Assembly (NCBI GenBank): GCA_019426215.1
Contig: CM033399.1
Location: 37,395,022 to 37,459,021, forward strand
Reading direction: 5' to 3'
Source of the DNA: Buddleja alternifolia
Lineage: Eukaryota > Streptophyta > Magnoliopsida > Lamiales > Scrophulariaceae
DNA length: 64,000 nt
A program made the translations under genes and the position numbers. Below are positions 32,326 through 43,133 of the stretch, piece by piece. Numbering within the stretch: position 1 is the first letter of the stretch; every line of letters begins with the position of its first letter. The notes beneath the pieces are model-generated. The model did not search any database. It worked only from the letters and a program-made list of their open reading frames with translations, and was not told the origin of the DNA.

Positions 32326-33669
32326 ATGCCTAAGCAAACTGCGAAACAATCAAAGGGTAAAAAGAAGGTTGGGGAAGGATCCTCCACCACTCCCGAGCCC
32401 TTGATTGACCCACTTGATCCCCTCGCACTTCCCTGATCCTCCAACCCAAAAAAGGAGCTAGTTTTTAACGGGTTATACAATGGGGTCATTATCAAAGAAA
32501 AGTCTTTTGCTTCCAGTGCTAAAACTGCAGTGAAAGCCCGTATTGAGTTCCATCATCTGGACTATGTTTGTGGCCCTTTAGAGGCTATCCGACTCCCATG
32601 GGTTTACGAATTCTATAGTACAGGGGCTTACATTTCCATCACAGACAAAGCAAGTTGGAGGGCACACACAATTGAGGTTCGGGGCCGCCAGGTTAATTTT
32701 GACGACATTGCTCTTAGTGAGTGCCTCGGGATGGAGATTCCCCATACTTGTGGGTATTGTGATCTCTACAAGCTAGATGGGACATACATTGTTTCACTTG
32801 ACGAGGTCCTTGGGGTCATTGCTATTGAGGGTTCAACTTGGCCCGAAGGGGAGTCTCACTTACCTCGTCGTATCTGGCTTCTCGAGGCTGTGTTTTGGCT
32901 CGACTTCATCCACTTTAACCTCTTCCCGAGCTCCAACAGATCGGAGTTGAACAAGGATCGGGCATTTCTCATATTCTCTATCATGACAGAGCGACCGATT
33001 AACTTTGTGAGGTTGATTCATCGGACTTTATTAGGGCATATCAAGAGGATAGGCATCGAGTTCATTCCAGCGGTTGACCAGACACAGGCTAAGAGAAAAC
33101 AAGGAGAGTCAGCTAATCCAAAGAAGAACCCGTTTATTTTCTCGTCTCTCATTACGGCCTTGTGCTCGACCGGCGGTGTCAGGGCTTTTCAGAGCGAGAC
33201 TACAAACCTCGCCGGCACACCTCTTCCCTTTTCGGACGCCCCAATTTCAGCCCGTCACCCTATTCCTTCGAGGGCTCGTCCTGCTCGTGGCACCTGATCC
33301 AGCCACACTACATCATCTGATGTGGAGACCCTTCGGACTGATCTACAGCAGTTGAGGAGGAATGTGCATTCGATGATGAGTGAGGGGTGTGCCTATGTCC
33401 GTCAGTTGTTTCTAGAGCAAGACGCCTTCTTGGGCCATGGGCCATTTGACTATTCAGCACCCCCACATTTCCCGCACTCTTCCACTCCCCCTCTGGATGA
33501 TCTGATTGGTGTCGGTGCTATAATCATTGGGGGTGATTCAGCTGAGCCCGAGGGAGGCACAGATGATATGCTCGACATGGATGATATTATGGGTGGACAT
33601 GAGGATGAGGGTGGCCATGAGCCGAGAGATGATGATTTTGTGGACCGTTTTATCCGTGAGGATGATTAG
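32326..33669 (+). pseudogene. Athila third ORF (env-position, plant transposon protein domain)
   Basis: One frame of 448 codons starting MPKQTAKQ, interrupted by TGA at 32434-32436 and 33295-33297. It contains VNFDDIALSECLGMEIP and related blocks of the conserved plant domain found after integrase in Athila elements. It ends in an acidic tail (GGHEDEGGHEPRDDD). It occupies the place of a retroviral env gene, but I see no clear signal peptide or fusion segment, so an envelope role is not supported here. The function in this lineage is unknown to me. Both stops are CGA-to-TGA-compatible. Confidence 0.8.
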
Positions 33670-35346
33670 CTTTGTTGTTTATTCTATTTCTTGTTTTCTT
33701 TTGTCGGATTTTATTTCTGTTTCGTTATTTAGATTTTGGTATTGTGGGATTTATGGATATTTCATTTTTATTTGTTTGTCATCCTTGTTATATCGTCGTT
33801 GCTTGCTTGTTCCGTTTAGCCTTCATTTATGTTTGTTTGTTTGTTTTCGTTTCTCGCTTCTATCCATTAGTTAACGTTTTGTCTGGCTATCATATGTTTG
33901 ATGTGTAGTGTTGATATCTTGGCTACCACCGTGGTTGCCACTCTCTTGGACTCAATTGCCTTTGTGGAGTCGGGTTTGCTTTTCAGCAACCCTATGGTGA
34001 TGTGTGGTTTACCCTTTTATTTTTCGAACATTGGGGACAATGTTCATGTTAAGTTTGGGGGGGGGGGACTAGATCCATTGTAGTCGTGTTTATCCATTTT
34101 TATATATTTCGGTCCAAGTTTGTGGGGGGGATGGTACCTCTACATGTGAAACTTGTGCAATTTTAAAAAAATTTGGATAGAATCTCAACCCTTCACTCGA
34201 TGCATTGAGAATGGTTAATTTGAATACACGGCATGTTTTCTCTATCAATGTGGATTTTAATGACTATACACATCGTTCCTTGCTTGTGGGACCCTAAACT
34301 AAACTAGATTGACCTTAAGATGATTTACATATGCACATAAGTCGAGAGTAGAGGAGTTGAGTGGGTAACCATTGTGAAACACTTAAAGGCTTGATCCCGA
34401 AAATATCAATCTAGAATTTTCACATGTGCTATGAGTCGAGAATGTTAACTTTGTATGCTTACAAAGAATAAAAAGAGGTTGAACTTTGGTATGACTGTAA
34501 AAGTCAGGCTTAATAGATACTGGGGGAGAAGAGCACCATGCCTAGAATACTGTACTATTAAGCTAATTTGAGCTAAGCTCAAGCCAATGAAAGGGTAAAG
34601 GGAATAAGGACCTAGTTTGGTTTTGTGGCCTTTGACACTCGGGCGATTAAGCCTTTAGGAGTGTCTTTACATTTAATACCCTAAAGCCATCCAGTTTGGG
34701 AGTTATTGGCCTAAAGCTCGTTACAAGGGTGTCACAGAAAGCCTAAGAAAACCGAACTTTACACATGGTCTAGCCTCTAATATTTTAAATTGAAAGTTGC
34801 ATAAGTTAAAGCCTAAAGTGGATTAAGTGATGAATTTTTAGTGGCTATGAAGTTTTCTTCAATTCTCATACCATGTGACCAATCGAAAATTGATAGATAT
34901 GGGATTAATGCTTGAAAAGTGGTAAGAATGCCACTCGACTATAATGCTTAAGATTTATTACACTAACCCTTAGGATGATCTTTTCGATGTTAAGGCGTAA
35001 CATGAGCAAGTGTGTGACGTGTATATATATATATGTAAATTTGAGCTTAAACAGATGAATTCATGCCATTGTGTTTTTATTAATCATTTTTATTTGCGTT
35101 GATTGATCTGGATTGAAAATCTTTTGATTTTGTGGGTATATCATATGCAAACCCTCACGAGACTATAACTCGTCATTTGAGGTAACTCAAGGGTTCAAAG
35201 GCTTGTTGCATTCGCTAAATACAACCGTGTACTCCACAAAAGCGAGTTAGGTAGTTTTTTTCTTTCTTTCTGTTTCTCCCGTGTGTGATGATATTTTTTC
35301 TTTTCCTATCCTATAGCTCTTATTGCTCGAGGACGAGCAATTGATA
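33670..35346 (+). other. Athila 3' leader with extra PPT-like tracts
   Basis: Non-coding. aagtttg followed by a long G run occurs at 34051-34067, and a similar tract at 34116-34130, in addition to the true PPT. Next to the first is a hairpin, aacattg-ggga-caatgtt. The segment is homologous to 38353-39633. Frames in 33527-34083 are spurious. Confidence 0.6.
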
Positions 35347-35359
35347 AGTTTGGGGGGGT
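35347..35359 (+). other. Athila polypurine tract
   Basis: aagtttgggggggt directly abuts the 3' LTR. It primes plus-strand cDNA synthesis. Confidence 0.8.
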
Positions 35360-36868
35360 TGATAGGAGTCATTTTTGCACATGTTCTTAACCCCTTTTAT
35401 TGACAGTTTAGGTCTATTTATAGCTTGAATTGTGTCTCTTGTATGTTTAATCTGTGTATTAAGTTAATTCAGGCACTAAGCGACGTTGCACGAAGAAAAG
35501 GGCAAAAGACGGTGTATCAAATAATTTTCTATAGGATGCTTCGCAGAACGGCGCCCAAGCGCCAGTTCTACCACGCCCAGGCACCAGTTCTACCACGCCC
35601 AGGCGCCAGTCGAAGGAAGGAGGACAGGATGCTTCGCAGTCTCACGCCCAGGCGCCACATATTCCGCGCCTAAGAGCTAGATCACCCACGCCCAAGCGCC
35701 AGTTCTACCACGCCCAGGCGCCAGTCGAAGGAAGGAGGACAGGATGCTTTGCAGTCTCACGCCCAAGATCCACATATTCCGCGCCTAAGCGCTAGATCAC
35801 CCACGCCCGAGCGCTAGTAAAGCCACGCCTGGGCGCCCCTTGACTTTTGCCTCAAGCCAACAGTGCCACGTAAGCTGCGCCTGGGCGCCGTTGTAACTGT
35901 TTTTGGAAGCTATAAAAGGAAATTTTCGTCTCAATTGAAGGGTTCGAATTTTGGATTTAGGGAATTCATTTTCTGAGATTTAAGCCACACTTTTCACCTA
36001 TCTTGAAAGGCAAGAAGAGGATAAGAGCTAAGGATTGAAGCTCTACTCAAGGATTCATCACCAATCAACCTTTTAGGGAGTTTATTCATTGTTTATTGCA
36101 TTTGGTGTTTACACTTATGTATATGAATATGTTGAATTCTTCTATGTTGATGGTTATGGGCTAAATTCATATGGCTAGGGCCTTGTAAGAATTGATTAGT
36201 GATTTATTCGTATTATTGATAATCGTTGAATTAATTCCCATGTTGCTATGTGTTATGAATTTGTGCTTATGTTTCTTACATGTGATTGATCACCATATGT
36301 ATTATTAATTGCCTAGTTTAGCGTCTTGAGAAAGATTTAAGCTAGGGTGCAAGGGATTTATAACATCACCGAACCAAATAGGAGTTGCCCTAGACATAGG
36401 TAAAGACTCCCGGGTGAAGTCGTTCGATTCTAATCAAGTAAGCTCTAGTTCTTCAATGCATGCTTAGAGGTTAGATTTTCGGGTAGACATACTTAGGAAA
36501 CCGCCATTTAAGTGTAGGAGTCTATCACGAGACATCGGTTATTCTTTACCTTATGAGTTTTCACCATAGCAACTAGTTCTAATAATTCAACGAGAGTCTT
36601 TATGCGAATGAGGATCAAGTTAAGTCTTGCATGTGCCTTAGTCTATTTTCACACTTGAGTTTCAATCTATTGCTTGTTCTTATTTTTGTTCTTTGTTTAC
36701 TTACTTGTTTTACTCTTACTTTCCGTTCAATTGTCTTTACGTCTATTTGCAAATCATAAGTTAAAATCCAAGTCTCCGTGGTTCGACAACCCGGACTTAT
36801 TTTGTCCTTTTTTATTACTACACGGCTAGTATACTTGCTATAAAAGCACGTTAGGTATTAGCGTGTCA
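35360..36868 (+). repeat. Athila 3' LTR
   Basis: 1,509 bp, the partner of 18858-20342. The motif array at 35549-35890 has one or two more units than the 5' copy, the phrase with cagttctaccacgcccaggc being duplicated. TATA box at 35911-35918. Downstream of U3 only scattered changes separate the two LTRs. Confidence 0.95.
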
Positions 36869-36873
36869 AACTG

Positions 36874-37142
36874 GATCTAGACGTATTTATAACTATTGTA
36901 GGTCTTTGTCTTGGCTTTTCATTCATATAAAAATCACTAAAAATGGATGTATGTAACTCCAAATATGTCGATATTTCCAAAACTGCGTAGAATCGCCTAA
37001 TTTAGTCAAAAATAATTCTTTTCACTCCAAAACCAATATTTCCACATCGGAAAGTGGAAAAGAGTCAAACTTCTAGATTTTCTTCAAAATTTGTCATCAT
37101 AACTCACGTCTTCAACTCAGATTTTCCACAGACGGCGCCACT
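36874..37142 (-). other. TAT leader and primer-binding site
   Basis: The leader resumes after the Athila TSD. At 37123-37140 the minus strand reads TGGCGCCGTCTGTGGAAA, two bases from the LTR: the PBS. The same PBS type is at 52260-52277. Confidence 0.8.
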
Positions 37143-37844
37143 TGATGTGGTTTGTTTTTACACTATGAAAGTCCCGCAAATTCAAACGCAACTTCATTTA
37201 TATGAATATGAGAAATCTAATTTTAGAAGACGAATAATTTCAAAAATAAGTAAAGAATTTTGAATAAGAACTAGTAAGAAGAACACTTAAATTTTCATTT
37301 CTTTTATTTTCGACTTTCTCTCAAAGAAGATGAAGAAATACAATAATGTTACATTCTTTTTTCTCAATTGTCCATCCCCCTTTACAAATGATGAATTTTC
37401 CCCTATTTATCTACCCACATGGCTGATTTTTCTCCCTTTCTTGGTGGGGGGTGGGGGGAGAGAGCGGCCACTTCCATATTTTTGGGGAGATCTTCATTCA
37501 TCTCCCCTTCTTTGAGGGATATTAGGTAACATTGGATATGATTTGATCCTTATTCAATCTTATCTCTTCTTCTAGCTATCCTTCTTGATCCATGCTTTCC
37601 ACCATTGCTTCTAGCTATCCTCCTTGATCCATGCCTTCCAATATTCCTTTCAGCTATCTTTCGGCTTCTTTAAGACTTACTCAGCTATCCTTTTTATTTT
37701 ACGCTTCCTTTGAGCCCTCTTTCATGACGCCTCCTCCGAACATTTGGGCCTCCTTCTTATATTTGGCTCACTGCTTCCTCCTTCGTTTGGGCCCATCTTT
37801 TAATAAAGCCCAAGACCATGTCGTGATAATTTACGGGCATATCA
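37143..37844 (-). repeat. TAT 5' LTR
   Basis: 702 bp, homologous to 11486-12181 with visible divergence, including a different G-rich run near 37441-37465. It ends CATATCA on the plus strand. Frames at 37330 and 37631 are chance frames inside it. Confidence 0.88.
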
Positions 37845-38147
37845 GAGTTGTTTTATATAAATAATTTTTTTTTAATTTAAGAAAGTAGTAATTAATGTAA
37901 TAAGAAATAGTCGCAGTAACACACTTGATGTGTGTTGTAAATTCTTTAAAAGTTGTAAATTAGAATAATTAATTCATTTATTATTAAGTAATATGAAAAT
38001 TTCTCAGTATCACATGTGTTGCTTGAAATTATGCAATCATAAATTTTACATAAGATTTTATGTTGATTATTTTAAGTAGCTAGAAATTAGGCAATAGAAA
38101 AGGAGAAAAAAAGATAACAAAAAAAGAAAAAAATAATAATTGGGGAG

Positions 38148-38352
38148 GGAGGGAGGCTACGTTTGACACTTGTCAATATTTTAGTGGGTGCAAGATATAA
38201 TACCAAAAATAAAAGGGCAAACCAAAGTAGTTACTCTAAATAATAATTGTATCTCAAATCGAGTTCAATAATCAAAGTGTGTATTATGAGTCTATATCTT
38301 TTAGTATCAGTGTGTATGAAGACCACACCTAATATAACTTACAGCATGAGAA
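38148..38352. repeat. 205-bp host duplication, left copy
   Basis: Repeated at 42929-43133 with two mismatches that I can count, same orientation. It is host-like sequence (ggagggaggctac to cagcatgagaa) and has no Athila similarity. 37845-38147 is A+T-rich unique sequence. Confidence 0.95.
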
Positions 38353-39633
38353 GAGTGCTTTTTTTGAACATTGAAAATGCAATCCTAATTTTTAGCTTGA
38401 GTTTGGGGGAAAGTTTGTATGATATCATGTTTAAATGCTTCTTTGTTGAGAAAATCAAGTATAATTTTTTTTTTTAGTCCCTCCAATTGATGCATTAAAA
38501 TTGATTAACTTGAAAAAAAAAATGGCATGATTTGTTGAAATAATTTGAATTTAATGGAACATATATATCTTTGAAATTGCTCATGGAGACCCTAGACTAG
38601 GATTGATTTCTTAGATGATTCACATTGCACAATAAATCGAGGGTAGAGGAGTTGAGAGGATAACCATCTTGAGACACTTAAGGAGTTTTTCCCGGAAAAA
38701 TTAACTTAGATTTTTCATAAGGTTATAAGTTGAGTAGTAATTTTTTATGCTAAACAATGAATTAAAAAGATTGAAGTTTGGTATGACCACAAGTGGTCAG
38801 GCTAATATGTACTGGAGGTGAAAAGTTCCATGCTTATATACTGTACTATTATGCTAATTTGAGCTAAGCTCAAGCTAAAAAGAAGCGAATTGTTTAAAAG
38901 ATCTAGTTTTATTTCGTGGCCTTTGACACTCGAGTGATTAAATCCTTAGGAGTGTCTTTACACTTAATGCCCCAAAACTATCTAGTTTGGGAGTCATTGA
39001 TCTAAAGCTTGTTACATGGGTTCCATAGAAAGCCTAATGGAATAAAACATTGCACATGATCTAGCCTTAATGAAGTTAATTGGAAAGTTTCATATGAATT
39101 GAATGTTTGAATGGTTGAGATAATGAAATTTAAATGGCTATGAGATTTTTTATGATTCTTATGCTTTGTGTTTGATCAAAAGTTGATAGATATGGGATTA
39201 ATGTCCAAAATTTGGTAAGGATGCCTCTCGACTATAATACCTTAGATTTATTTTCACTACACCCTATGGAGTCTTTTCGAGTATTGGTGTCACATGAGCA
39301 AAAGTAGTTGATATGTATATATATTTGTGAGCTGTAAAAGGATGATTTTGTGCCATTTATTCTTGTTAATTATGTTGAGATGTATTCATTTGGTTGGGAT
39401 TGAAAGTTTGTTAGATTTTGTGGGTATATCTTCTGCAAACCCTCACGAGACTATAACTCGTCCTTTGAGGTAACTCAAAGGTTTAAAGGCTTGTTGCACA
39501 TGCTAAGTGCAATCATTTACTCCACGAAAGTGAATTCGTTTGTTGTTTTTGTTTTCTCCTTTTGGTTGATGATGTTTTTCGTGCCTATACCTTTTATTGC
39601 TCGAGGTCGAGCAATTGATAAGTTTGGGGGAGT
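38353..39633 (+). other. Athila family-B 3' leader and PPT
   Basis: Homologous to 34020-35359 (for example gagggtagaggagttgag and the ctcgaggtcgagcaattgat phrase). The PPT is aagtttgggggagt at 39621-39633; an internal PPT-like tract is at about 38399-38413. No coding region. Confidence 0.8.
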
Positions 39634-41255
39634 TGATAGGAGTCATTTTTACGTGTTTTTAAGCCCCTTTGCGTTTATGTTTTAGGTTCATTTATCGCTT
39701 GATTTTGTCACTTGTGCGTTTAATTCGTGCATTAAGTGATTTCAGGCCGTAAGTGGATACAATCGAAGAAAGGGTGGAAAAATGATGTATAAAACAAGTT
39801 TACGCCAAGATGTTTCACACCTCCACGACCAAACAAGCAAGAAATAAGCTGGAGTTAGCCAAAATCATGTTTTAGTACCATTTCCGCACACCTGGGCGCC
39901 AAATCAGAAACAACCTCCACGTTGGAACGCCATTTTGATATTTTTAGAGACAGAATTGGATGAAGTGTCTTTCTACAAAGTTTTAGATCTATGTCTTATC
40001 TTTACATGGGGACTTGAATCATCCAATTCAGAGGTCTTTGGAGAAGTTTATGAACAAAACACTATCCCTGCGCTGGAAAATACGAAAGTGGCAGCTCATG
40101 TTCTTGGTAGGTGAAAAACAAGAGAATGGTATCTCAAATTCTTGGTAGGTTCAAATTCTTGGTAGGTGAAAAGCAAGAGAATGGTAGCTCAAATTCTTGG
40201 TAGGTGGAAATTCTTGGTAGGTGGAAAGAAAGAGAAAGGTAGCTCAAATTCTTGGTAGGTAGATTTTTGGGTATTTAAAAGGGAGTGAGGAGCTCACTTG
40301 AGGACATCAAAAAATCATCCTTTGAGAGTGTGAGGCCGAAAATTCAGGATTTGGGGGAGCATTCTCTTGGTTTTGAGTCATCCTATCATCATACTTGAAG
40401 AGCTAAGAAGAGGAAAAGGAGGGATTCAAGCTTCCAATCAAAAATCGATCATCAATCCAAAATAGGGAGTTTCTTAGTTTGATATTCATCTTTGTCTATG
40501 AGTAATTCTATGCTTTTTATTGTTTTTCCAATTTCAATTATGAACTAATTTTCCCTTAACTAGGGCCATGTGAAGGCCGAAGTTATGAGTATATATATAT
40601 GATATTATTCTTCGTATTAATTCTTCAATTGCTTTGTGTTTTGATTTTGTGCGTAATTACTTGCATATGTTTGATCACCATATGTTTGTCATATTGCCTA
40701 ACTTAATAGTTTGAAAGAATATAAGTTAGGGTTCAAAGAAATCATCACATCATCCGTAAAAAATAAGGAATTGCCCCTAGAGATAGGTAGAGATTCCCGG
40801 GTGCAATTAGCCTGATTTATTCGGGGAAATTCTAGAACTTGAATGCATGATTATTGATTAAATTCTCGGATAGACATATTTAGAGAACTGTCAATTTATC
40901 ATAGGATTATTACAGTCGAGACATCGGGTAGTAATTAATTAAGGGATTTTCACCAAAACAATAGTAGTCTAATAATACAAAGAATAGTTCATATATATAT
41001 TAACAAGTAAATTTGGTTGAAGCATGTGCCTTAGTTGTTTTATCTCATAAGAATCTAAATCTATTTGCTAAGTCTCGTTTCACATTTTTATTGTAAATTA
41101 ATCACAATCTTTTAATTTAATTTTAATTGCTTTTAAATTCCTAGCTTTAAATAATCTTGTCTCTGTGGGATCGATAACTCGGACTTAAAGTCCACTTTAT
41201 TACTACACACGACCAGTCCACTTGCTGTGCAAACACGTGACGATTTATCGTGTCA
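39634..41255 (+). repeat. Athila family-B LTR, forward
   Basis: 1,622 bp, TGATAGGAGTC to TATCGTGTCA. It contains a short minisatellite (aattcttggtaggtg units, 40100-40260) just upstream of a TATA-like ggtatttaaaagg near 40270. Only one CGCC-GGCG-like motif (near 39890), unlike family A. Confidence 0.92.
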
Positions 41256-41261
41256 AGTTTT

Positions 41262-41279
41262 TGGCGCCGTTGCCGGGGA
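41262..41279 (+). other. Athila family-B primer-binding site
   Basis: TGGCGCCGTTGCCGGGGA, the exact complement of the plant tRNA-Asp 3' end. Confidence 0.88.
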
Positions 41280-41360
41280 CTTGATTTATTTTAATTTCGG
41301 ATTTTATTGCAATTTTTAGCTTTAATTTCTTTTGTCGTTTTATTATTTTCTTTTATTCTT

Positions 41361-42928
41361 ACTGATCGTGTGTAGTAATAAAGTGGACTTTAAGTCCGAG
41401 TTATCGATCCCACAGAGACAAGATTATTTAAAGCTAGGAATTTAAAAGCAATTAAAATTAAATTAAAAGATTGTGATTAATTTACAATAAAAATGTGAAA
41501 CGAGACTTAGCAAATAGATTTAGATTCTTATGAGATAAAACAATTAAGGCACATGCTTCAACCAAATTTACTTGTTAATATATATATGAACTATTCTTCG
41601 TATTATTAGACTACTATTGCTTTGGTGAAAATTTCTTAATTAATTACTACCCGATGTCTCGACTGTAATAATCCTATGATAAATTGACAGTTCTCTAAAT
41701 ATGTCTATCCGAGAATTTAATCAATAATCATGCATTCAAGTTCTAGAATTTCCCCGAATAAATCAGGCTAACTGCACCCGGGAATTTCTACCTATCTCTA
41801 GGGGCAATTCCCTATTTTTTACGGATGATGTGATGATTTCTTTGAACCCTAACTTATATTCTTTCAAACTATTAAGTTAGGCAATATGACAAACATATGG
41901 TGATCAAACATATGCAAGCAATTACGCACAAAATCAAAACACAAAGCAATTGAAGAATTAATACGAAGAATAATATCATATATATATACTCATAACTTCG
42001 GCCTTCACATGGCCCTAGTTAAGGGAAAATTAGTTCATAATTGAAATTGGGAAAACAATAAAAAGCATAGAATTACTCATAGACAAAGATGAATATCAAA
42101 CTAAGAAACTCCCTATTTTGGATTGATGATCGATTCTTCATTGGAAGCTTGAATCCCTCTTTTTCCTCTTCTTAGCTCTTCAAGTATGATGATAGAATGA
42201 CTCAAAACCAAGAGAATGCTCCCCCAAATCCCTGAATTTTCGGTCTCACACTCTCAAAGGATGATTTTTTTATGTCCTCAAGTGAGCTCTCCACTACCCT
42301 TTAAATACCCAAAAATCTACCTACCAAGAATTTGAGCTACCTTTCTCTTTCTTTCCACCTACCAAGAATTTCCATCTACCAAGAATTTGAGCTACCATTC
42401 TCTTGCTTTTCACCTACCAAGAATTTGATATACCATTCTCTTGTTTTCCACCTACCAAGAACATGAGCTGCCACTTTCGTATTTTCCAGCGCAGGGATAG
42501 TGTTTTGTTCATAAACTTCTCCAAAGACCTCCGAATTGGATGATTCAAGTCCCCATGTAAAGATAAGACATAGATCTAAAACTTTGTAGAAGGATACTTC
42601 ATCCAATTCTGTCTCTAAAAATATCAAAATGGCGTTCCAACGTGGAGGTTGTTTCTGATTTGGCGCCCAGGTGTGCGGAAATGGTATTAAAACATGATTT
42701 TGGCTAACTCCAGCTTATTTCTTACTTGTTTGGTCGTGGAGGTGTGAAACATCTTGGCGTAAACTTGTTTTATACATCATTTTTCCACCCTTTCTTCGAT
42801 TGTATCCACTTACGGCCTGAAATCACTTAATGCACGAATTAAACGCACAAGTGACAAAATCAAGCGATAAATGAATCTAAAACATAAACGCAAAGGGGCT
42901 TAAAAACACGTAAAAATGATTCATATCA
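41361..42928 (-). repeat. Athila family-B LTR, inverted and truncated
   Basis: 1,568 bp, nearly identical to the reverse complement of 39634-41218 by eye. It lacks the last 37 bp of U5. Together with the forward LTR it forms a 1.57-kb inverted repeat around a loop of about 142 bp. An 83-codon minus-strand frame inside it is not a gene. Confidence 0.92.
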
Positions 42929-43133
42929 GGAGGGAGGCTACGTTTGACACTTGTCAATATTTTAGTGGGTGCAAGATATAATACCAAAAATAAAAGGGCA
43001 AACCAAAGTAGTTACTCTAAATGATAATTGTATCTCAAATCGAGTTCAATAATCAAAGTGTGTATTATGAGTCTATATCTTTTAGTATCAGTATGTATGA
43101 AGACCACACCTAATATAACTTACAGCATGAGAA
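42929..43133. repeat. 205-bp host duplication, right copy
   Basis: Partner of 38148-38352. It starts right at the LTR terminus, and the sequence then diverges at 43134. Confidence 0.95.

Larger units (their letters stand above)
18858..36868 (+). mobile_element. Athila-lineage Ty3/gypsy retrotransposon with three nested solo LTRs
   Basis: 18,011 bp between perfect TSDs AACTG (18853-18857 and 36869-36873). Order: 5' LTR, PBS, leader, gag, protease, RT, RNase H, integrase, long spacer, third ORF, 3' leader, PPT, 3' LTR. The PBS fits plant tRNA-Asp, and the [17 protein letters not shown] block plus the post-integrase ORF mark the Athila group. Removing the three nested LTRs leaves about 12.7 kb, a usual Athila size. 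The LTRs differ by a few percent in the parts I compared. Stops and frameshifts in gag, pol and ORF3 make it non-autonomous. It sits in the leader of the TAT element, on the opposite strand. Confidence 0.95.
11486..37844 (-). mobile_element. TAT-clade Ty3/gypsy element, deleted, hosting an Athila insertion
   Basis: Two LTRs of about 0.7 kb (11486-12181 and 37143-37844) bracket minus-strand gag, RNase H, a second RNase H and integrase pieces. The PBS beside the right LTR (TGGCGCCGTCTGTGGAAA) matches the kind found in plant TAT elements, and the second RNase H-like domain is a hallmark of that clade (Ogre/Retand group). Protease and RT are missing and the integrase core is partly deleted. The 18-kb Athila element at 18858-36868 lies in the leader, so the TAT sequence itself is about 8.3 kb. 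The flanking 5-mers (agact and gagtt) do not form a TSD. Non-functional. Confidence 0.88.
38353..42928 (+). mobile_element. Athila family-B fragment with inverted LTR pair
   Basis: Order: 3' leader (38353-39633), PPT, LTR(+), PBS, ~80 bp of 5' leader, then LTR(-) lacking its last 37 bp. The left junction is inside the 3' leader; the right junction is an exact LTR terminus (...atatca). No gag or pol. A 205-bp direct duplication of host DNA flanks it. Having PPT before and PBS after one LTR is the order found across a one-LTR circle or a tandem copy, not at either end of a normal integrated element. Confidence 0.88.

Noticed and set aside
32326..33669. Envelope glycoprotein gene
   Set aside because: Position matches env, but there is no clear signal peptide, fusion peptide or membrane anchor; it is better called the Athila third ORF.
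11481..37849. 5-bp TSD for the TAT element
   Set aside because: The flanks agact and gagtt do not match, and TAT gag-like sequence abuts the left LTR.
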